64,000 nt of DNA from Portunus trituberculatus (GCF_017591435.1 NC_059292.1:24404043-24468042), one strand, 5' to 3'. Numbered from the stretch's first letter, positions 47,396 to 60,235 are shown. A program made the numbers and translations. Notes: generated by a model not told the origin, from the sequence alone.

Positions 47396-49290
47396 ACTGT
47401 GATGAATTGTTGGCACTACTATGTCATCGGGTTCCCTACCCCACTCTTGGAAAATGTCTCTTGTTTGCCCTATCTATAAGAAAGGTTCTCGCAGTGATTC
47501 TTTGAATTATCGGCCTATGAGTAAACCCCATTCAGAAAAATTTTACAATAACATGAACAGCTCACTTCGGGATGAAGTATTATTTTTTTTTTCTGGTAGA
47601 TTTTGACCGGTTTTGAGTGAATATCCACTTCGTTTCCGTCACAAATCTGTAGGTTCCCCCCACCCCCCGCCGTTCTTACGGAAACACAATTTTGTGGTAA
47701 AACGAACCAACTCTTGCTTATGTTAAATTTCGACCTGTTTTAAATGAAGCATTTTTTTTTTCTGGTATATTTTTACTGGATTTCAATTAATATGCCCTAA
47801 CCTAACTTTACTGTAACCTTGTATAACCTAACCTAACCTAACCCAACTTAACTGCAATGGGTAAGATATGCATAGGGAGTCATTATCTTATTGGTGGTCC
47901 AGTCCTTCCTTGTCACTGGAGATCTCACAGAGAGAAGTGGCTTGGTAAATTTTTACAATAACATGAACAGCTCACTTTGGTGAATAGCAAGGAAATCATG
48001 CATGCTACACCAACAAATGGTGATATCTTCCTAAGACCGATTCATATATTTTTAATTGAACTGCTTTTCTCGCCACACGTTGAAATATGACACTATGATT
48101 GGCTTAATTAATTATATTGTTTTTATTGGCTACTGGTTTCATGTTGAAACAAAAGAACCAATCACTGTCAAAATATATCACGCTTGCGCAGATAATGTAA
48201 CATACACAAACACAAACGTACACACCAAAATGGCATTCCTCAGTGCCCGCCTGTCCATGGCACGTGGTAGTGCATCGCCTCCTGCCATTGACACAGCAGT
48301 GAGTTTAATCTTGAAAACAGTGAATAAATAACAATTTGCAACAGGTATGTACCGTATGGGTTCAAATTGATCAGAAGAACAAGGTCTTTAAGATGAGAAG
48401 GGTAATGAAAGCCAACTTGCTGTTCATGCTTAAGTAAAATAACACCCCATTTCCATTCCCTGCAAGACAATGGAATGCATTATTTGTAAATCTTTGTTTG
48501 GATTCATTGATGATCATATGATATTCGATGAGTCTTAATTCGGTTTTAGGCCCAACTGTTCTGTTACTGACCAACTACTACTCACTTATGACTACATAAC
48601 TTACTGGTATGATCAAGGGGCAAGTGGTTGATCTAATCCTATTTGATTTTGTCATGGCCTTTGACTGAGTACATCATCTGACTCTCATAAAGAAACTTAA
48701 AGCTATTGGTATCTCGGACAACCTACTGCAATGGATCACTAGTTTTCTACTTGGCCAATCAATAAAAGTCACAATAAATGGTCATGTTAGCTATTCTAAG
48801 CCAGTACTAAGTGGAGTCCCTCAAGGTTCAGTCCTGGGTTTCTTGTTATTCCTCATCTTTATAAATCACACCTGCTCACAGTTACATTGCAATTACTAAA
48901 TGTTTGCCGACGATTACAAGTTATATTTTCACTCTCCAGCTTCATCATCTGACTCTTTGCAATCTCTAACCGGCATGCAGGCTAATATTGGCTTGCTGTC
49001 ATCTACTGCTGCTTCTTAGGGGTTGAGGTTTTCCACTGGTAAATGTGTCCATCTTTGTTTTGTTAGACAGGCAGATGACCTCCTAACTCTGATCTACCTT
49101 CTAAATGGCAGCCCAATAAACCAGAGCTTCTCACATGTGGATTTTGTCTACTCTATTCATCTCTGATGTTTGAGCAATTTTGGATTTCGCATCTCCAGTA
49201 TGGAATCTTAGATTTCTGGACCAAAACAGGCTCCTGGGATTTGTTCAATGCAGGTGGACAAAAAAGATTACCAGACTGTCTGATCTTCCA
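47396..49290 (+). pseudogene. Non-LTR reverse transcriptase relic
   Basis: RT motifs in order on the + strand: SGSLPHSWKMSLVCPIYKKG (about 47420-47480) and LNYRP (about 47500). A roughly 900-bp insertion follows, then LFGFIDDHMIF..FGFRPNCSVTDQLL (about 48490-48580), KKLKAIGISDNLLQWITSFL (about 48690-48750), GVPQGSVLGFLLFLIFIN (about 48815-48870) and FADDYKLYF (about 48902-48930). Numerous stops and shifts. Jockey/CR1-group, clade uncertain; both termini lost. Confidence 0.78.
47540..47980. repeat. Internal direct repeats within the LINE relic
   Basis: TTTTACAATAACATGAACAG occurs at about 47541 and again at about 47949. A T-rich stretch ending in GGTAGATTTTGACCGG near 47597 has a diverged echo near 47763. 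Short CCTAA repeats (telomere-like in arthropods) lie at about 47824-47842. Likely part of an inserted non-coding element. Confidence 0.55.
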
Positions 49291-49297
49291 TATTTAT

Positions 49298-50802
49298 TAT
49301 TTATTTATTATTTACCATTCTAAATACAGGCAACCCCCGCTTAATGAAGGGGTTACGTTCATAACAACATTTCGTTAAGCGAACCGATTATAACAAGTTT
49401 AAACCCTGACTTGAACTTCATTGAGAGTAAACAAAGTGAGAGTGCATCATAGTACAGTGAAAGGTTTAATGAAACTAAAAATTATGAAGTTAAACATTTA
49501 GGCAGTTTAATCTAAGTCATTATAATGTACTCTAATGTATGTATGTACGTAACTTTATAATGTTGATGATCTTAAATTTATGAAGGGAGGGAGAGTGAAA
49601 CAGGAAAGACACTAACCGGCAACCTGTGGAATGTAAACAAAGGGTGCATCATTGTACTGCATACAAAATTTATGTACCACATTTCCACAATTGGCTTTCC
49701 ATTTTATCCATTGTAGAGTCACGAGTTCAGGTGGTTCTTTTAGCTTGCAAGGAAGATACTGTCTCATGAGCCTTCTTAATAGAGTCTGCTGACTTGAAAA
49801 TAGTTGAGACAGTAGATGGAGTCAAGATGGTGGCCAGCAATGCTGTAGTTTTGTCGCCTTTCTTGTGTCTGAATAATATTCAGCTTCACTTCGAGAGAAA
49901 GAGACTTCCTGGTCTTCTTAGGAATGCTAGGCCACATTGCAGGGTGTTTTGGTGGCATGTAGAGCAAGGGAAGACGAGCTGCTGGTGACGCTGTTATGTT
50001 TTGAACAGGGGAAGTGAGTGGTGCGCATGTTGTCCACGAGAGGCTTGATCTTGATGCTACAGGTGTCCCAGGATTTCTTCTGAGGCAGGCCTTAGTATTG
50101 GCAGCTCCTGGTGTATTCAAAAGCCTGTTGGCTTGCATGATATGGCAGGGCTTTCAAACTTGGAAAAAATTACCTGGATAAAACTTTGTTAAAGCGAGTA
50201 TGGTGTTCTTTAAACGAGCAAATGGTAGTAAAATGAAACCTTTGTTGTAGCAAAATTTTGTTGTGTGAACCTTCTTTAAACGGGGGTTGCCTGTACTAGA
50301 AGTGTATTTAAAGTAAAGGAAAAAGCAAGAAATAAGAGAAATAAAAAAATAATAAGAGAAAACAAAACAAAGAATACGTAAACACAACACTCACTGCATC
50401 GCTGCCTTCACCACTCACACCACAGTCAGTCACCATCTTCCTCTGAGCTTTTCCACTTTATCAAAAATCCACTTATCAAAAATAATTCAATATGCCGAAG
50501 AAGATGAAGGGCCATCTTGGTGAATTATAGGCAGATTAAGGAGATTCCGTCTGGACTCAGTGCTTGCAGACTGCAAATGAGGCACGAGAAGAGGAAGGAG
50601 CAGCGGAGCTTCCACCTATCGGCCAGCTGTGGAACACTCTGGCGTGCAGTTTGAAATTGCGTCTGGCGCTCAGTTTGAAAATGCGGTTGTGCCAAATCTC
50701 GCAGAAGCAAACTGATCGCGCAAATTAAATTAATTATAATATTTTTTCGGTCACGTAATAACAAACACGTGTAAATTAAACACGCATAAATCGAGAGTTA
50801 CC

Positions 50803-50804
<2 letters not shown>
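49298..50804. mobile_element. TA-targeted MITE (CAGGTAACTC family), interrupted copy
   Basis: The left end is lost. Right end is the complement of CAGGTAACTCTCGATTTATG. The copy is split at its internal CTAAATA|CTAGAAG site by the MITE at 49327-50293. Outside that insertion it matches 24627-25107 closely. Confidence 0.82.
49327..50293 (-). mobile_element. Tigger-derived MITE (CAGGCAACCCCC family), copy E
   Basis: A 967-bp element, CAGGCAACCCCCGCTTAATG to ...CGGGGGTTGCCTG, flanked by TA at 49325-49326 and 50294-50295. The minus strand 49937-49776 encodes MWPSIPKKTRKSLSLEVKLN, the Tigger N-terminal HTH remnant. The empty target in the host family is seen at 24651 and 51326, which proves the TA duplication. 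Confidence 0.92.
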
Positions 50805-50812
<8 letters not shown>

Positions 50813-50888
<76 letters not shown>

Positions 50889-50892
50889 TATA
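50813..50892. repeat. (TA)n between inverted CAGGTAACTC elements
   Basis: About 70 bp TA with TACATATATATACAT at its right edge, between two oppositely oriented copies of one family. Confidence 0.95.
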
Positions 50893-51519
50893 CATCTAAC
50901 TCGATTTATGCGTGTTTGATTTACGCGTTTTTGTTAATATGCGACCAGAAAAATATTATAATTAATTAAATTTGTGCGATTGGTTTGCTTATACGCAATT
51001 TGGCCCAACTGCATTTTCAAACTGAACACCAGATCCAATTTCAAACTGCGTGCTAGAGAGTGGACAGTGATGGCGAGTGCTTGTGAGGGTGAAGACATTG
51101 GCATCCTGCGTTTATTTTTTTACTAGTGTTTACTTTTATAGTATGGGGTTATTTTTGTTAAGTGGATTTTTGATGAAGTGGAAAAGCTCAGAGGAAGATG
51201 GTGACTGACTGTGGTGCGAGTGGTGTGTTGTGTTTACGTATTCTTTGTTTTGTTGTTTTCTCTTATTATTTTTTTATTTCTCTTATTATTTCTTGCTTTT
51301 CTCTTTACTTTAAATGCACTTCTGGTATTTAGAATGATTAATAATAAAAACATGTTAATTTAACCAAATAAATGGAGTATTTTGTACAAATTTTTTTGGA
51401 CTACATCCCGCATCCCTCATATTATCTATTGTTTCTTATGAGGATTACAAGTTTGTTTTACGCGAATTTTGATATACGCAATACCTCTTGGTATGCATCT
51501 ATCACGTAAATTGAGTTAC

Positions 51520-51522
<3 letters not shown>
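50893..51522. mobile_element. TA-targeted MITE (CAGGTAACTC family), inverted copy
   Basis: The reverse orientation of the 24449 element: starts near CATCTAACTCGATTTATGCG and ends ...TAAATTGAGTTACCTG. Contains an empty TA site (TTCTGGTATTTAGAATG) at 51326. Confidence 0.83.

Positions 51523-51533
<11 letters not shown>

Positions 51534-51596
<63 letters not shown>
51534..51596. repeat. (TA)n microsatellite
   Basis: About 31 TA units between two different transposon ends. Confidence 0.96.
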
Positions 51597-51599
<3 letters not shown>

Positions 51600-51754
51600 T
51601 AAGGTCTCGGTTTACGTCAGAGTTACGTTCCTGAAACATGACGTAAGTCGATTTTGTACGTAACTCGAGTTTTCAACCAATCATTGTTTATGGTCATTCA
51701 GGTAAGTTAAAGGTTATATTGTTATATTATTTGCAACTATGTAGGAATATGAAA

Positions 51755-52040
51755 CACAAGCTTGTTTTTGTTGTTGATTAGGGCCACGAACGCAAAGAAC
51801 TGTAGGTTGCCGAGAGGGGTGGACGCCTGAGGCCGCCAGGAGGGTGGGCAGGTCGAAAGTTGTGACGCCCACAGGGCGGACAGCTGGGAGCGTAGTGCAG
51901 TGCGGTGGGAGTAAAAGTGTGGGCAGCGGGGCAGGAAATGCAATAGGAAAGGGCAATAGGGATCAGCAGACAGGCGCAGACAGTGCAAGTCAGCTGCGAG
52001 TGTCGTGTGGCCCAGGCGAAGGCTCCGGAGTTGTTATTGT
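51755..52040 (-). mobile_element. I-type LINE, C-terminal/3' fragment
   Basis: In pieces, the minus strand encodes the end of an I-type ORF2: LHCLRLSADPYCPF and, after a frameshift, LWASQLSTCPPSWRPQAS, matching the C-terminal zinc finger region of the copy at 39380. It ends in a (CAA)n-like tail (GTTTTTGTTGTTG on +). 5'-truncated insertion inside the Tigger-derived element. It is not at the CCGTCTGCAAATTT target. Confidence 0.72.
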
Positions 52041-52121
52041 TGTGATGGGTGTGCGAGCCCTCAAGGTCGTCAACCTCCCCGTTGTCATGGTAATGGACTT
52101 CCCATTTTCTTCTTCCCTCCC

Positions 52122-52244
52122 TTACACACAGCTGCTGCCTCCCTTCTCATGTCTTTTAGTTATGTCCTCTTTTTCTTGTAGCGTAATGGTTTTCCTTTTC
52201 TTAGCATCACTGCTGTCACTAAGAAGTTTTCTCTTTGGTGCCAT
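52122..52244 (-). pseudogene. Tigger N-terminal HTH remnant, 40 codons
   Basis: ATG at 52244; MAPKRKLLSDSSDAKKRKTI then TLQEKEDITKRHEKGG, stop TAA at 52122. It resembles the psq/CENP-B N-terminal start of Tigger transposases, which have a basic leader followed by TLQEK. The rest of the transposase is absent. Confidence 0.7.
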
Positions 52245-52512
52245 TGAGCAAGATACTAAAAACTTGAGTCAGTAAATGCAGAAGTAGGATAACACTCTTG
52301 CCAGGGGCGATGGTGTGGTGGAACTGAAGCAGGGTGTTATTGTATTCAAGCGTGAGGCAGGTGGTGTGGCGGGCAACCACCAACAATAACAATAAATCCC
52401 GCACTTTACGATTTATAAATTTTCAATTTTTTTTAATCTTAAATTGCCTTATAGTGGACTGACGTAACTACGAGTTTGACGTAACTCGAGACCAATGTAA
52501 CCTGGGACTTTA

Positions 52513-53851
<1,339 letters not shown>

Positions 53852-53926
<75 letters not shown>

Positions 53927-53937
53927 ATATGTCTATA
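53852..53937. repeat. (TA)n between inverted CAGTGGAGACTC elements
   Basis: TA tract with ACATGTATATATGTC at its right edge, separating two oppositely oriented copies of one family. Confidence 0.95.
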
Positions 53938-54513
53938 CAGTGGAGACTCAGTACTTGAACTTAATTAGTTCCAAATGGCCGTTCATGTATTAAAAAGTTC
54001 GACTATTGATACCTATAAATCTGGTATTCATCCCAGCCATTGCCAAACCCAAGTTTAGAAAAAAGCATTTTGCAGTTGGCTCTAGCATTGGCACACAGAA
54101 GCAGGGTTAGCCTGTCTTTCATGGGTTTATGTCCTGGCAAACTTCTTTTCCTTTGCTATAGATCATGTTTGGTATTTTTTTTCAAAACAGACTAGTTTCA
54201 TCACAATTAACCCCTTAAACTCGGGGATGTTAGGATTTTTAGCTCGTGCTAACTCGGGAGGCTTGGCGAGAAACACAAAATAGCCTGTATTCACATACTT
54301 ATTACAGTTGGAAATTCAATAAACAAGTGAGAACAAATGGTGTTCTGCCCACAAGCAACTCTTCCTCTTTGCAATGCAAAAAAACTAAATCTTTAGATGC
54401 TATGGTTACCAAAATATCTTAGGTTGAATGAGGTGGTATCATCAGTGTACGTGGCCTTGCATCCGATCTGATCCAGCGGCCTCGGCCAGAGCGATAGAAA
54501 ACGGGCCCCTTTT

Positions 54514-54566
<53 letters not shown>

Positions 54567-55635
54567 CAAAATGTTCGCCTAAGTGATCTAATTTGTATAT
54601 TTTTTGCTGAAACATATTCAAAATACATACAATAGTTGCTGGTGGTGGTGGTGGGGATGGTGGAATGTCCTTCTTGGTGGTTGAACCTCCTATATCCGTA
54701 TCAGAGCCCAGAACTTAACTATCTTTGCTCTCTATTATTGTAGAAATTGTTAATTCCAAAGTCCTTCTGATACAACTCACATTCAAAAGTTGTCTCCCAG
54801 CAAAATGGCAAGAGACCTAAGGTGTAGAAGTAAGGCGCACGGGAGAGGTGGTAGAATCAGACACTGTGAAATCACTATCGCTCCCACCATCCATCGTGGG
54901 AGTTGGTGACACAGTGACGTATAGCAGATATTTTACTTCTGGTTTTGGAGCTTGCCGTGCCTCACAACAGAATGAATTCCAGTTCTTTTCTTGAAATTCA
55001 CAAACCACCCTATACTTGCTTTAAAATCATCATTGGAGTCAAATGTAGTATGTGAAATTAGATCACGATCCAGCAGCCTAGCCTTCACACAAATTATGCC
55101 CTCTGACAAAGAATCACCAGCCATCTGTCTTTGCTTTATCCAATCAACAATTTTTCCATTTCTTTCACTGCCACAGGTTGCTTAAATTGCCTTTTCACAC
55201 CAATCGCCACAACTCTTTTAATAAGTTTTCATCTTCAGTATTGTGGTTACTGTAGATTTAGCCATACAGTACTCAGCTGCAAGATCAGTTATTTTTCCTA
55301 CTTTCAATAATCTCCTTTTTTCTTTCAGTGGTTGTCACTATATTTTTTTTTGTAGGCTTATTCTCACACTAACAAGCTTCTTAGGTGCCATTGTAAGCTT
55401 CTAAATGCAAAAGAAAAGAAAAACTGCAGAAAGAAAGCACAGGACAATGTTATTCTTACTACAGCGAAGGATAAACTGTCTGCTGTGGCCCGGTGGGGCG
55501 CGTGGGGAGGCGGGAAGGGAGAGACCCTTTGTTTACAACTACATGAATGGATGTTCGACTAATAGGTATTTTCTTAGTATTAAGTCAAACTTTTGCGTTT
55601 GACTATTTAGGCGTTTGAGTATTGAATCTCCAGTG
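53938..55635 (-). mobile_element. Tigger-type element (CAGTGGAGACTC family), longest copy
   Basis: Starts CAGTGGAGACTCAGTACTTG and ends near 55635 (GAGTATTGAATCTCCAGTG). On the minus strand the start ATG at about 55391 (MAPKKLVSVRISLQ) is followed by HTH fragments (LAAEYCMAKSTVTTIL) and DDFKASIGWFVNFKKRTGIH (about 55050-54990), the second CENP-B HTH. The DDE part is badly eroded. It shows that the short family members derive from a Tigger. Contains (CT)n at 54517-54562. Confidence 0.78.
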
Positions 55636-55654
55636 ACAGTGAATTATTAATGAA

Positions 55655-55809
55655 ATACCGCGTTTGGTCCCTCACCCGGCAAATTCAAACCCAGAAAATT
55701 TGCTAAAACAGATGTGGTTGTACGTTATGCGGACTTTTTGGTCAAACTTTATATAGTACGTTAAACAGGAAATTTGTTAAACGAACGTTCGTTAAGCGGA
55801 GTATTACTG
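55655..55809 (+). repeat. Terminal fragment, same family as 2431-2581
   Basis: Near-identical to 2431-2581, ending TTAAGCGGAGTATTACTG, then TA shared with the next element. Confidence 0.65.
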
Positions 55810-56471
55810 TACAGGCAACCCCTGGTTAACGAAGGTTCACACAACGAAATTTCGCTACAACGAATGTTTTATTTTATTACCATCTGTTCGTTTAACGAAC
55901 ACCAAACTCGCTTTAACGAAGTTTTATCCTGGTAATTTTTTCCAAGTTTGAAAGCACCGTTGTATCACGCAAGCCAACAGGCTTTTGAATACACCAGCAC
56001 CTGTCGTGGACAACACGCGCATCACTCTCCCCCTGTTCAAAACAATAGCAGTGTCAGCACCAGCTCATCTTCCCTTGCTCAACTTACCACCAAAACTCCC
56101 TGCAATGTCACCTAGCATTGCTAGGAAGACCAGGAAGTCTCTTACTCTTGAAGTGAAGCTGGATATTATTCACAGACATGAGAGAGGTGAGAAAACTAAT
56201 AGCATTGCTCGCCACCATCTTGATTCCATCTACTGTCTCTACTATTTTCAAGTCAGCAGACTCTATTAAGAAGGGTGGTGAGACCGTATGTTCCTTGCAA
56301 GCTAATAGAACCATCTGAACTCGTAACTCTACAAAGGATAAAATGGAAAGCCTTGTGGAAATGTGGTACATAAGTTTTGTATGTGATACAGTGATGCGCC
56401 CTTTGTTTACATTCCACAGGTTGCCGGTTAGTGTCTTTCCCGTTTCACTCTCCCTCCCTTCATAGATTTAA

Positions 56472-59301
56472 CCTATTTAAGCCGAAAAAAAAAATGAAAG
56501 TAAGAATTTGATGTTGCAGCTTTGGTATATGCATAATGTGAACCTAAACTGCAAACATGTGATGAAAATTGCTCCATATGTACAATGGTTCTCATGTTAT
56601 TGACGAAAATGTGTTGTTGCGCAAACGCAACGAGCGGTGTTTCGACCACAATACATGTTGCGTAAACGCAACTATCGGCACACAAGGAAAAACATCAGAA
56701 AAAAAAAACATACATACATACACACATATTTTCATAATGGGAAACAAATTTGCTCTTCTTCATATGAAAATCTAAAGGAGCCAGCTAGGATACAATTTTT
56801 AGCATGGAAGAAAATTTTTAAAAATGATATATAAAATTCACTTTTGATACATAATTAGAATTTCCTGACTAAAAAGGAAACCTTGAATTTCTTTATTATA
56901 AAACTAAAGGAAACCAGAGAATATAGCCCTTAGAGATAATAAAAAAGAAAAATCATGATAAAGAAATAGTACAACCTATCTTAGATATATTTTCACAGGA
57001 TTCTCCTGGCCTACATGGTATGGTACTGCACTGAACACTTTTGATGCAGGTATACTTTACATTTCTGGCATATGAATACAGTCTGACTGTTGCACAACCT
57101 GCAACGACAGCGTTTTGGAGGATCCAATTTCACGATGTAATGCCTAACATTATCATAGCGCATTTGTGCCGATACACCTGCAACACTGAGAACTGATCGT
57201 GATCTTCCTGGGTTATTTGGCTTTTTGCCGTGATTCTGTAACCATTCAGTAGCAGCAGCACGTATGAATGACAACATATCCTCTTTGTAACCTCCTTCTC
57301 TTGCAAAAATCCAGGCATTGTTTACACATACTGTAAACAAGTATGTTACAATTGGAAAGTACCACTTTTTCCCACGAATTGAAGGCCTGTACTGAGCAAT
57401 ATTTTGATCTACCCTATTAACACCACCCATTTTCCAATTATACTGATGGATGGCATTTGGCATCAAAATATTCATACGTTTCTTCTGAGAAGCAACATAG
57501 CGTCCATCCTTCACTAGTGGTGATACTCCATACTCAGATGATGCAATTGTTACAATGCCATTATCTTGCCAGCGTGCTGCAATTATCCCAGATTCAGCAT
57601 CACAAAAATGTTCTTCAGTTCCCTTAGGTAATTTCATAAACTTTGCAGGATTTGTAAATGGGCATTTTTCGATTCGGTTTTTTCTTAGTGTGCCAGTAGC
57701 ATCATGACCCATGCTCTTGATTTTTTCTACAAGTTTGAGGGATGTGAAGAAGTTATCAAAGTAAAGGGATAACTTTTAGCCTTATCTTTAGCACCATCTT
57801 TGCCTTGGTAAACAGATATATAAAAAACATAATCATTTGGATCAGCTCCAACCCATGCTTTATAACCCCATCGTACAGGTTTTCCCCTGATGAACTGTTT
57901 TGTGGGATACCGACCAAAATAAGGTATCATTGATTCATCAATGGATATATTTATTGGCCCAAATACTTCCCTGTACTTGAGAAAGTTGCCATTCAGGATT
58001 TCCATGAGGGGAGAAACTTTGCCATACTTGTCATTTTTGGGAAGCTTTGTGTTGTCGGCAGCATGAAAATATTTCATGATCTCATCAAAGCGATCGCGGC
58101 GCATGGAGTCAGCAATAAGCTCATTGTACACGTCTGGTTGTCTCTGCCAATACAGTCTGCGACATGGAACGCAACAGTAGCCTGACACTAACAAAATTCC
58201 TATGAAGGTTTTCATTTCATCACTTGTCAGCGCAAATGAATGTTTACCATTCTGTACTGCATAGTTTACAGTTTGTTTCACAAGGTGATCAATAGCTAAT
58301 ACATCCAAGAAAAGCTCAAGGGTCTCACTAGGCTTATGTGGAATATCAGCAATTGATGGTTTATATGGGAAACATGGAACATTTGTCTTTTCTGGGAGAT
58401 CCTGTGCTTTCCATTTTCTGAGTTTTATGATTTTCTTTTCCTGGAATGCTTGTCTTTCAGCATTTTCATCTACATCATCTTGCAACACTGTGGAATCTAA
58501 CACTGCAAAAGCAGTTAGCTGTGTTCCAGGAAGATTAGAGATATCCACGCTTTCTTCTTCGCCAGAATCTTCATCCGTCACAGCACCATCATTTGCAGGC
58601 ATGATGTAAACGTCATGTGTTTCAGTTTGTTTTACCATTCCACTGGATTCATCTTCATCTCTAATTTCACTCTCGTCAGACATAGTAGGTCTCTCTAGCT
58701 CGTCTAAGATCTCATTCAAATTCATTTTTCTGAAAAAAAAAAATAATAATGGAATTTATATATCGTAAAATGTTTAGACGATATGTATGCTTTCAACAAA
58801 CAAGTTAGGCTACACAGATGTATTCATTCACTGCAATTATATGCGCAAAAAAAAAAAAAAGAAAATGCGTTACAAAATAACTACTTCAATGAAGAGGCCG
58901 GTGTTGATGGTTGCGTTAGCGCAACTTTTTCTTTATAAAGTTTTTAGACAACTGTTATCAGCATACTATCAAATGAAATATGGTTGAAAAGGGTTCTGTC
59001 ATGAAAAGAAACATAGAAGATTCTTATGAAATAGATATGAACAAATCTCCGATGATAGTTTTCCTCACTCACCTCCTTTTTGATGAAGACATTGTATTTC
59101 AGAAAATGGAGCTTCTTTGACTTGCTTTTCCCCTCAAATGATGAGACGTGTGACATCATATGAACCTTCCACTGGGAGTTCTGGGTGTCTACTGGCATCG
59201 GAAGCAGCTACAGTATACAACATGCCGTTCTATTGGTGTAGCTCAACATCATGTTGTAGCTTGTTTCACGTTGCGTTGACGCAACGAGTGGCGTAAATGG
59301 G
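56472..59301 (-). mobile_element. piggyBac transposon, structurally complete
   Basis: 2,830 bp flanked by TTAA at 56468-56471 and 59302-59305. The inverted ends are CCTATTTAAGCC (left) and the complement of CCCATTTACGCC (right). It carries a piggyBac transposase gene with one frameshift. Four copies of a 16-bp palindrome-like motif (GTTGCGNNNRCGCAAC) lie at 56616, 56657, 58910 and 59270. A nearby empty site in copy C supports the boundaries. Confidence 0.93.
57011..58725 (-). pseudogene. piggyBac transposase, single frameshift
   Basis: ATG 58725 (MNLNEILDELERPTMSDESE), an acidic N-terminus, then the DDE_Tnp_1_7 domain: FLDVLAIDHLV, IGILLVSGY, ISIDESMIPYFG (first catalytic Asp, about 57925). 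After a frame shift at about 57770 in a short A-run come LYFDNFFTSL (second Asp, about 57745) and GGVNRVDQNIAQYRP (about 57410), where many relatives have GGVD. The C-terminal Cys-rich domain (CRCRLCNSQTVFICQKCKVYLHQKC, about 57110-57040) resembles the piggyBac RING-like/PHD-like tail. Total about 570 residues, normal for the family. One frameshift only, so recent; whether the Asn is inactivating or a family variant is unclear. Confidence 0.93.
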
Positions 59302-59537
59302 TTAAGATCAACATTATAAAGTTACGTACATACATACATTAGTGTACTTTATAATAAACTGCTTAAATGTTTAACTTCGTAATTTTTACTTCCATTAAAC
59401 CTTTCGCTGTTCTATGATGCACTCCCGCTTTGTTTACTCTCAATGGAAGTTCAAGTCAGGGGTTAAACTTGTTATAATCGGTTCGCTTAACGAAGGGTTT
59501 TTTAGGAATGTAACCCCTTCATTAAGCGGGGGTTACC

Positions 59538-59545
<8 letters not shown>

Positions 59546-59618
<73 letters not shown>
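59546..59618. repeat. (TA)n microsatellite
   Basis: About 36 TA units between two transposon ends. Confidence 0.96.
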
Positions 59619-59622
<4 letters not shown>

Positions 59623-60230
59623 AACACGGGTTTCCCTAAAGCAGTTTTCCCTAATGTGGCATAATATAAAAAAGCCATTTTAGCCCTTAACGTGTTTCTG
59701 CTTTCCTAATGTGCAGCATTGATGCGCACGCCACACCCACGCACACTCCCACCACCACCCACGTTCGTTATTCCTCACCCTGCCCTCGCTGCGTTGAGTT
59801 CTTCCCTTGCTTCAGAGAAGATAATATGCCGTACTTCAAGTTTTCTGTGAACGACCCTTGTCGCAAGAGGGTGGCCATGACCTTACAAGAGAAGGGGAAA
59901 GTGCTGGACTTATTAGCACAAGACAAGAAGATCGTTGAGGTTGCAAGGCAATTCAAGGTCAACGAGTCAACGATCAAGACCATTCGCCTTAATCAGCCTT
60001 AATTAACCTTACTATCCAGTAGTATCATGTTGGTATAAATCCTTAACTAGTAGTATGTCTAGCTATTCTCTCTGAGTACCGCAAGGTAAGTTTTTTGGTG
60101 GAGGAACTTCAAATATTGGAGGCTCTGGTACCAGTTGGAATTTTCTCCATAGGAAACCATTATTATGTGATGCTTCCCTAACGCGATTTTCTCTAACGCA
60201 CTACATATTATCCACGCTAAGGAAGTCAGT

Positions 60231-60235
<5 letters not shown>
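59619..60235 (+). mobile_element. Tigger-derived short element
   Basis: Positions between two (TA)n tracts. Edges contain repeated CCCTAA(C/A)(A/G)CG-type motifs (left CCCTAACACGGGTTTCCCTAA; right TTCCCTAACGCGATTTTCTC). It encodes an N-terminal HTH remnant at 59826-60002. Exact ends not resolved. Confidence 0.65.
59826..60002 (+). pseudogene. Tigger/CENP-B N-terminal HTH remnant, 58 codons
   Basis: ATG 59826, MPYFKFSVNDPCRKRVAMTL then QEKGKVLDLLAQDKKIVEVA and FKVNESTIKTIR, stop TAA at 60000-60002. This is the helix-turn-helix DNA-binding region seen at the start of Tigger and CENP-B proteins. The frame is open throughout the HTH. No DDE region follows. Confidence 0.75.

Larger units (their letters stand above)
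51597..52515 (-). mobile_element. Tigger-derived element (CAGTAAGGTCTCGGTTTACG family)
   Basis: Ends are CAGTAAGGTCTCGGTTTACG and the complement of the right end (TAACCTGGGACTTTACTG), bounded by TA. It carries a 40-codon Tigger N-terminal remnant (52244-52122, minus) and a nested I-type LINE 3' fragment (about 51755-52040). Confidence 0.82.
55812..59539 (+). mobile_element. Tigger-derived MITE (CAGGCAACCCCC family), copy F, split by piggyBac
   Basis: Begins CAGGCAACCCCTGGTTAACG after TA and ends ...AAGCGGGGGTTACCTG. 56105-56269 encodes the Tigger N-terminal HTH remnant (RKTRKSLTLEVKLDIIHRHE). The element is interrupted at TTAA by a complete piggyBac (56472-59301); in copy C the corresponding site reads AAAGTTAAGATC without insertion. 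Confidence 0.88.

Noticed and set aside
47824..47842. CCTAA repeats resembling the arthropod telomere unit
   Set aside because: Only three to four units within LINE/MITE debris; too short to call an interstitial telomere.
51755..52040. Third I-type LINE fragment as further support for site-specific insertion
   Set aside because: Its 3' junction is not at CCGTCTGCAAATTT, so it does not support targeting; it may belong to another subfamily.
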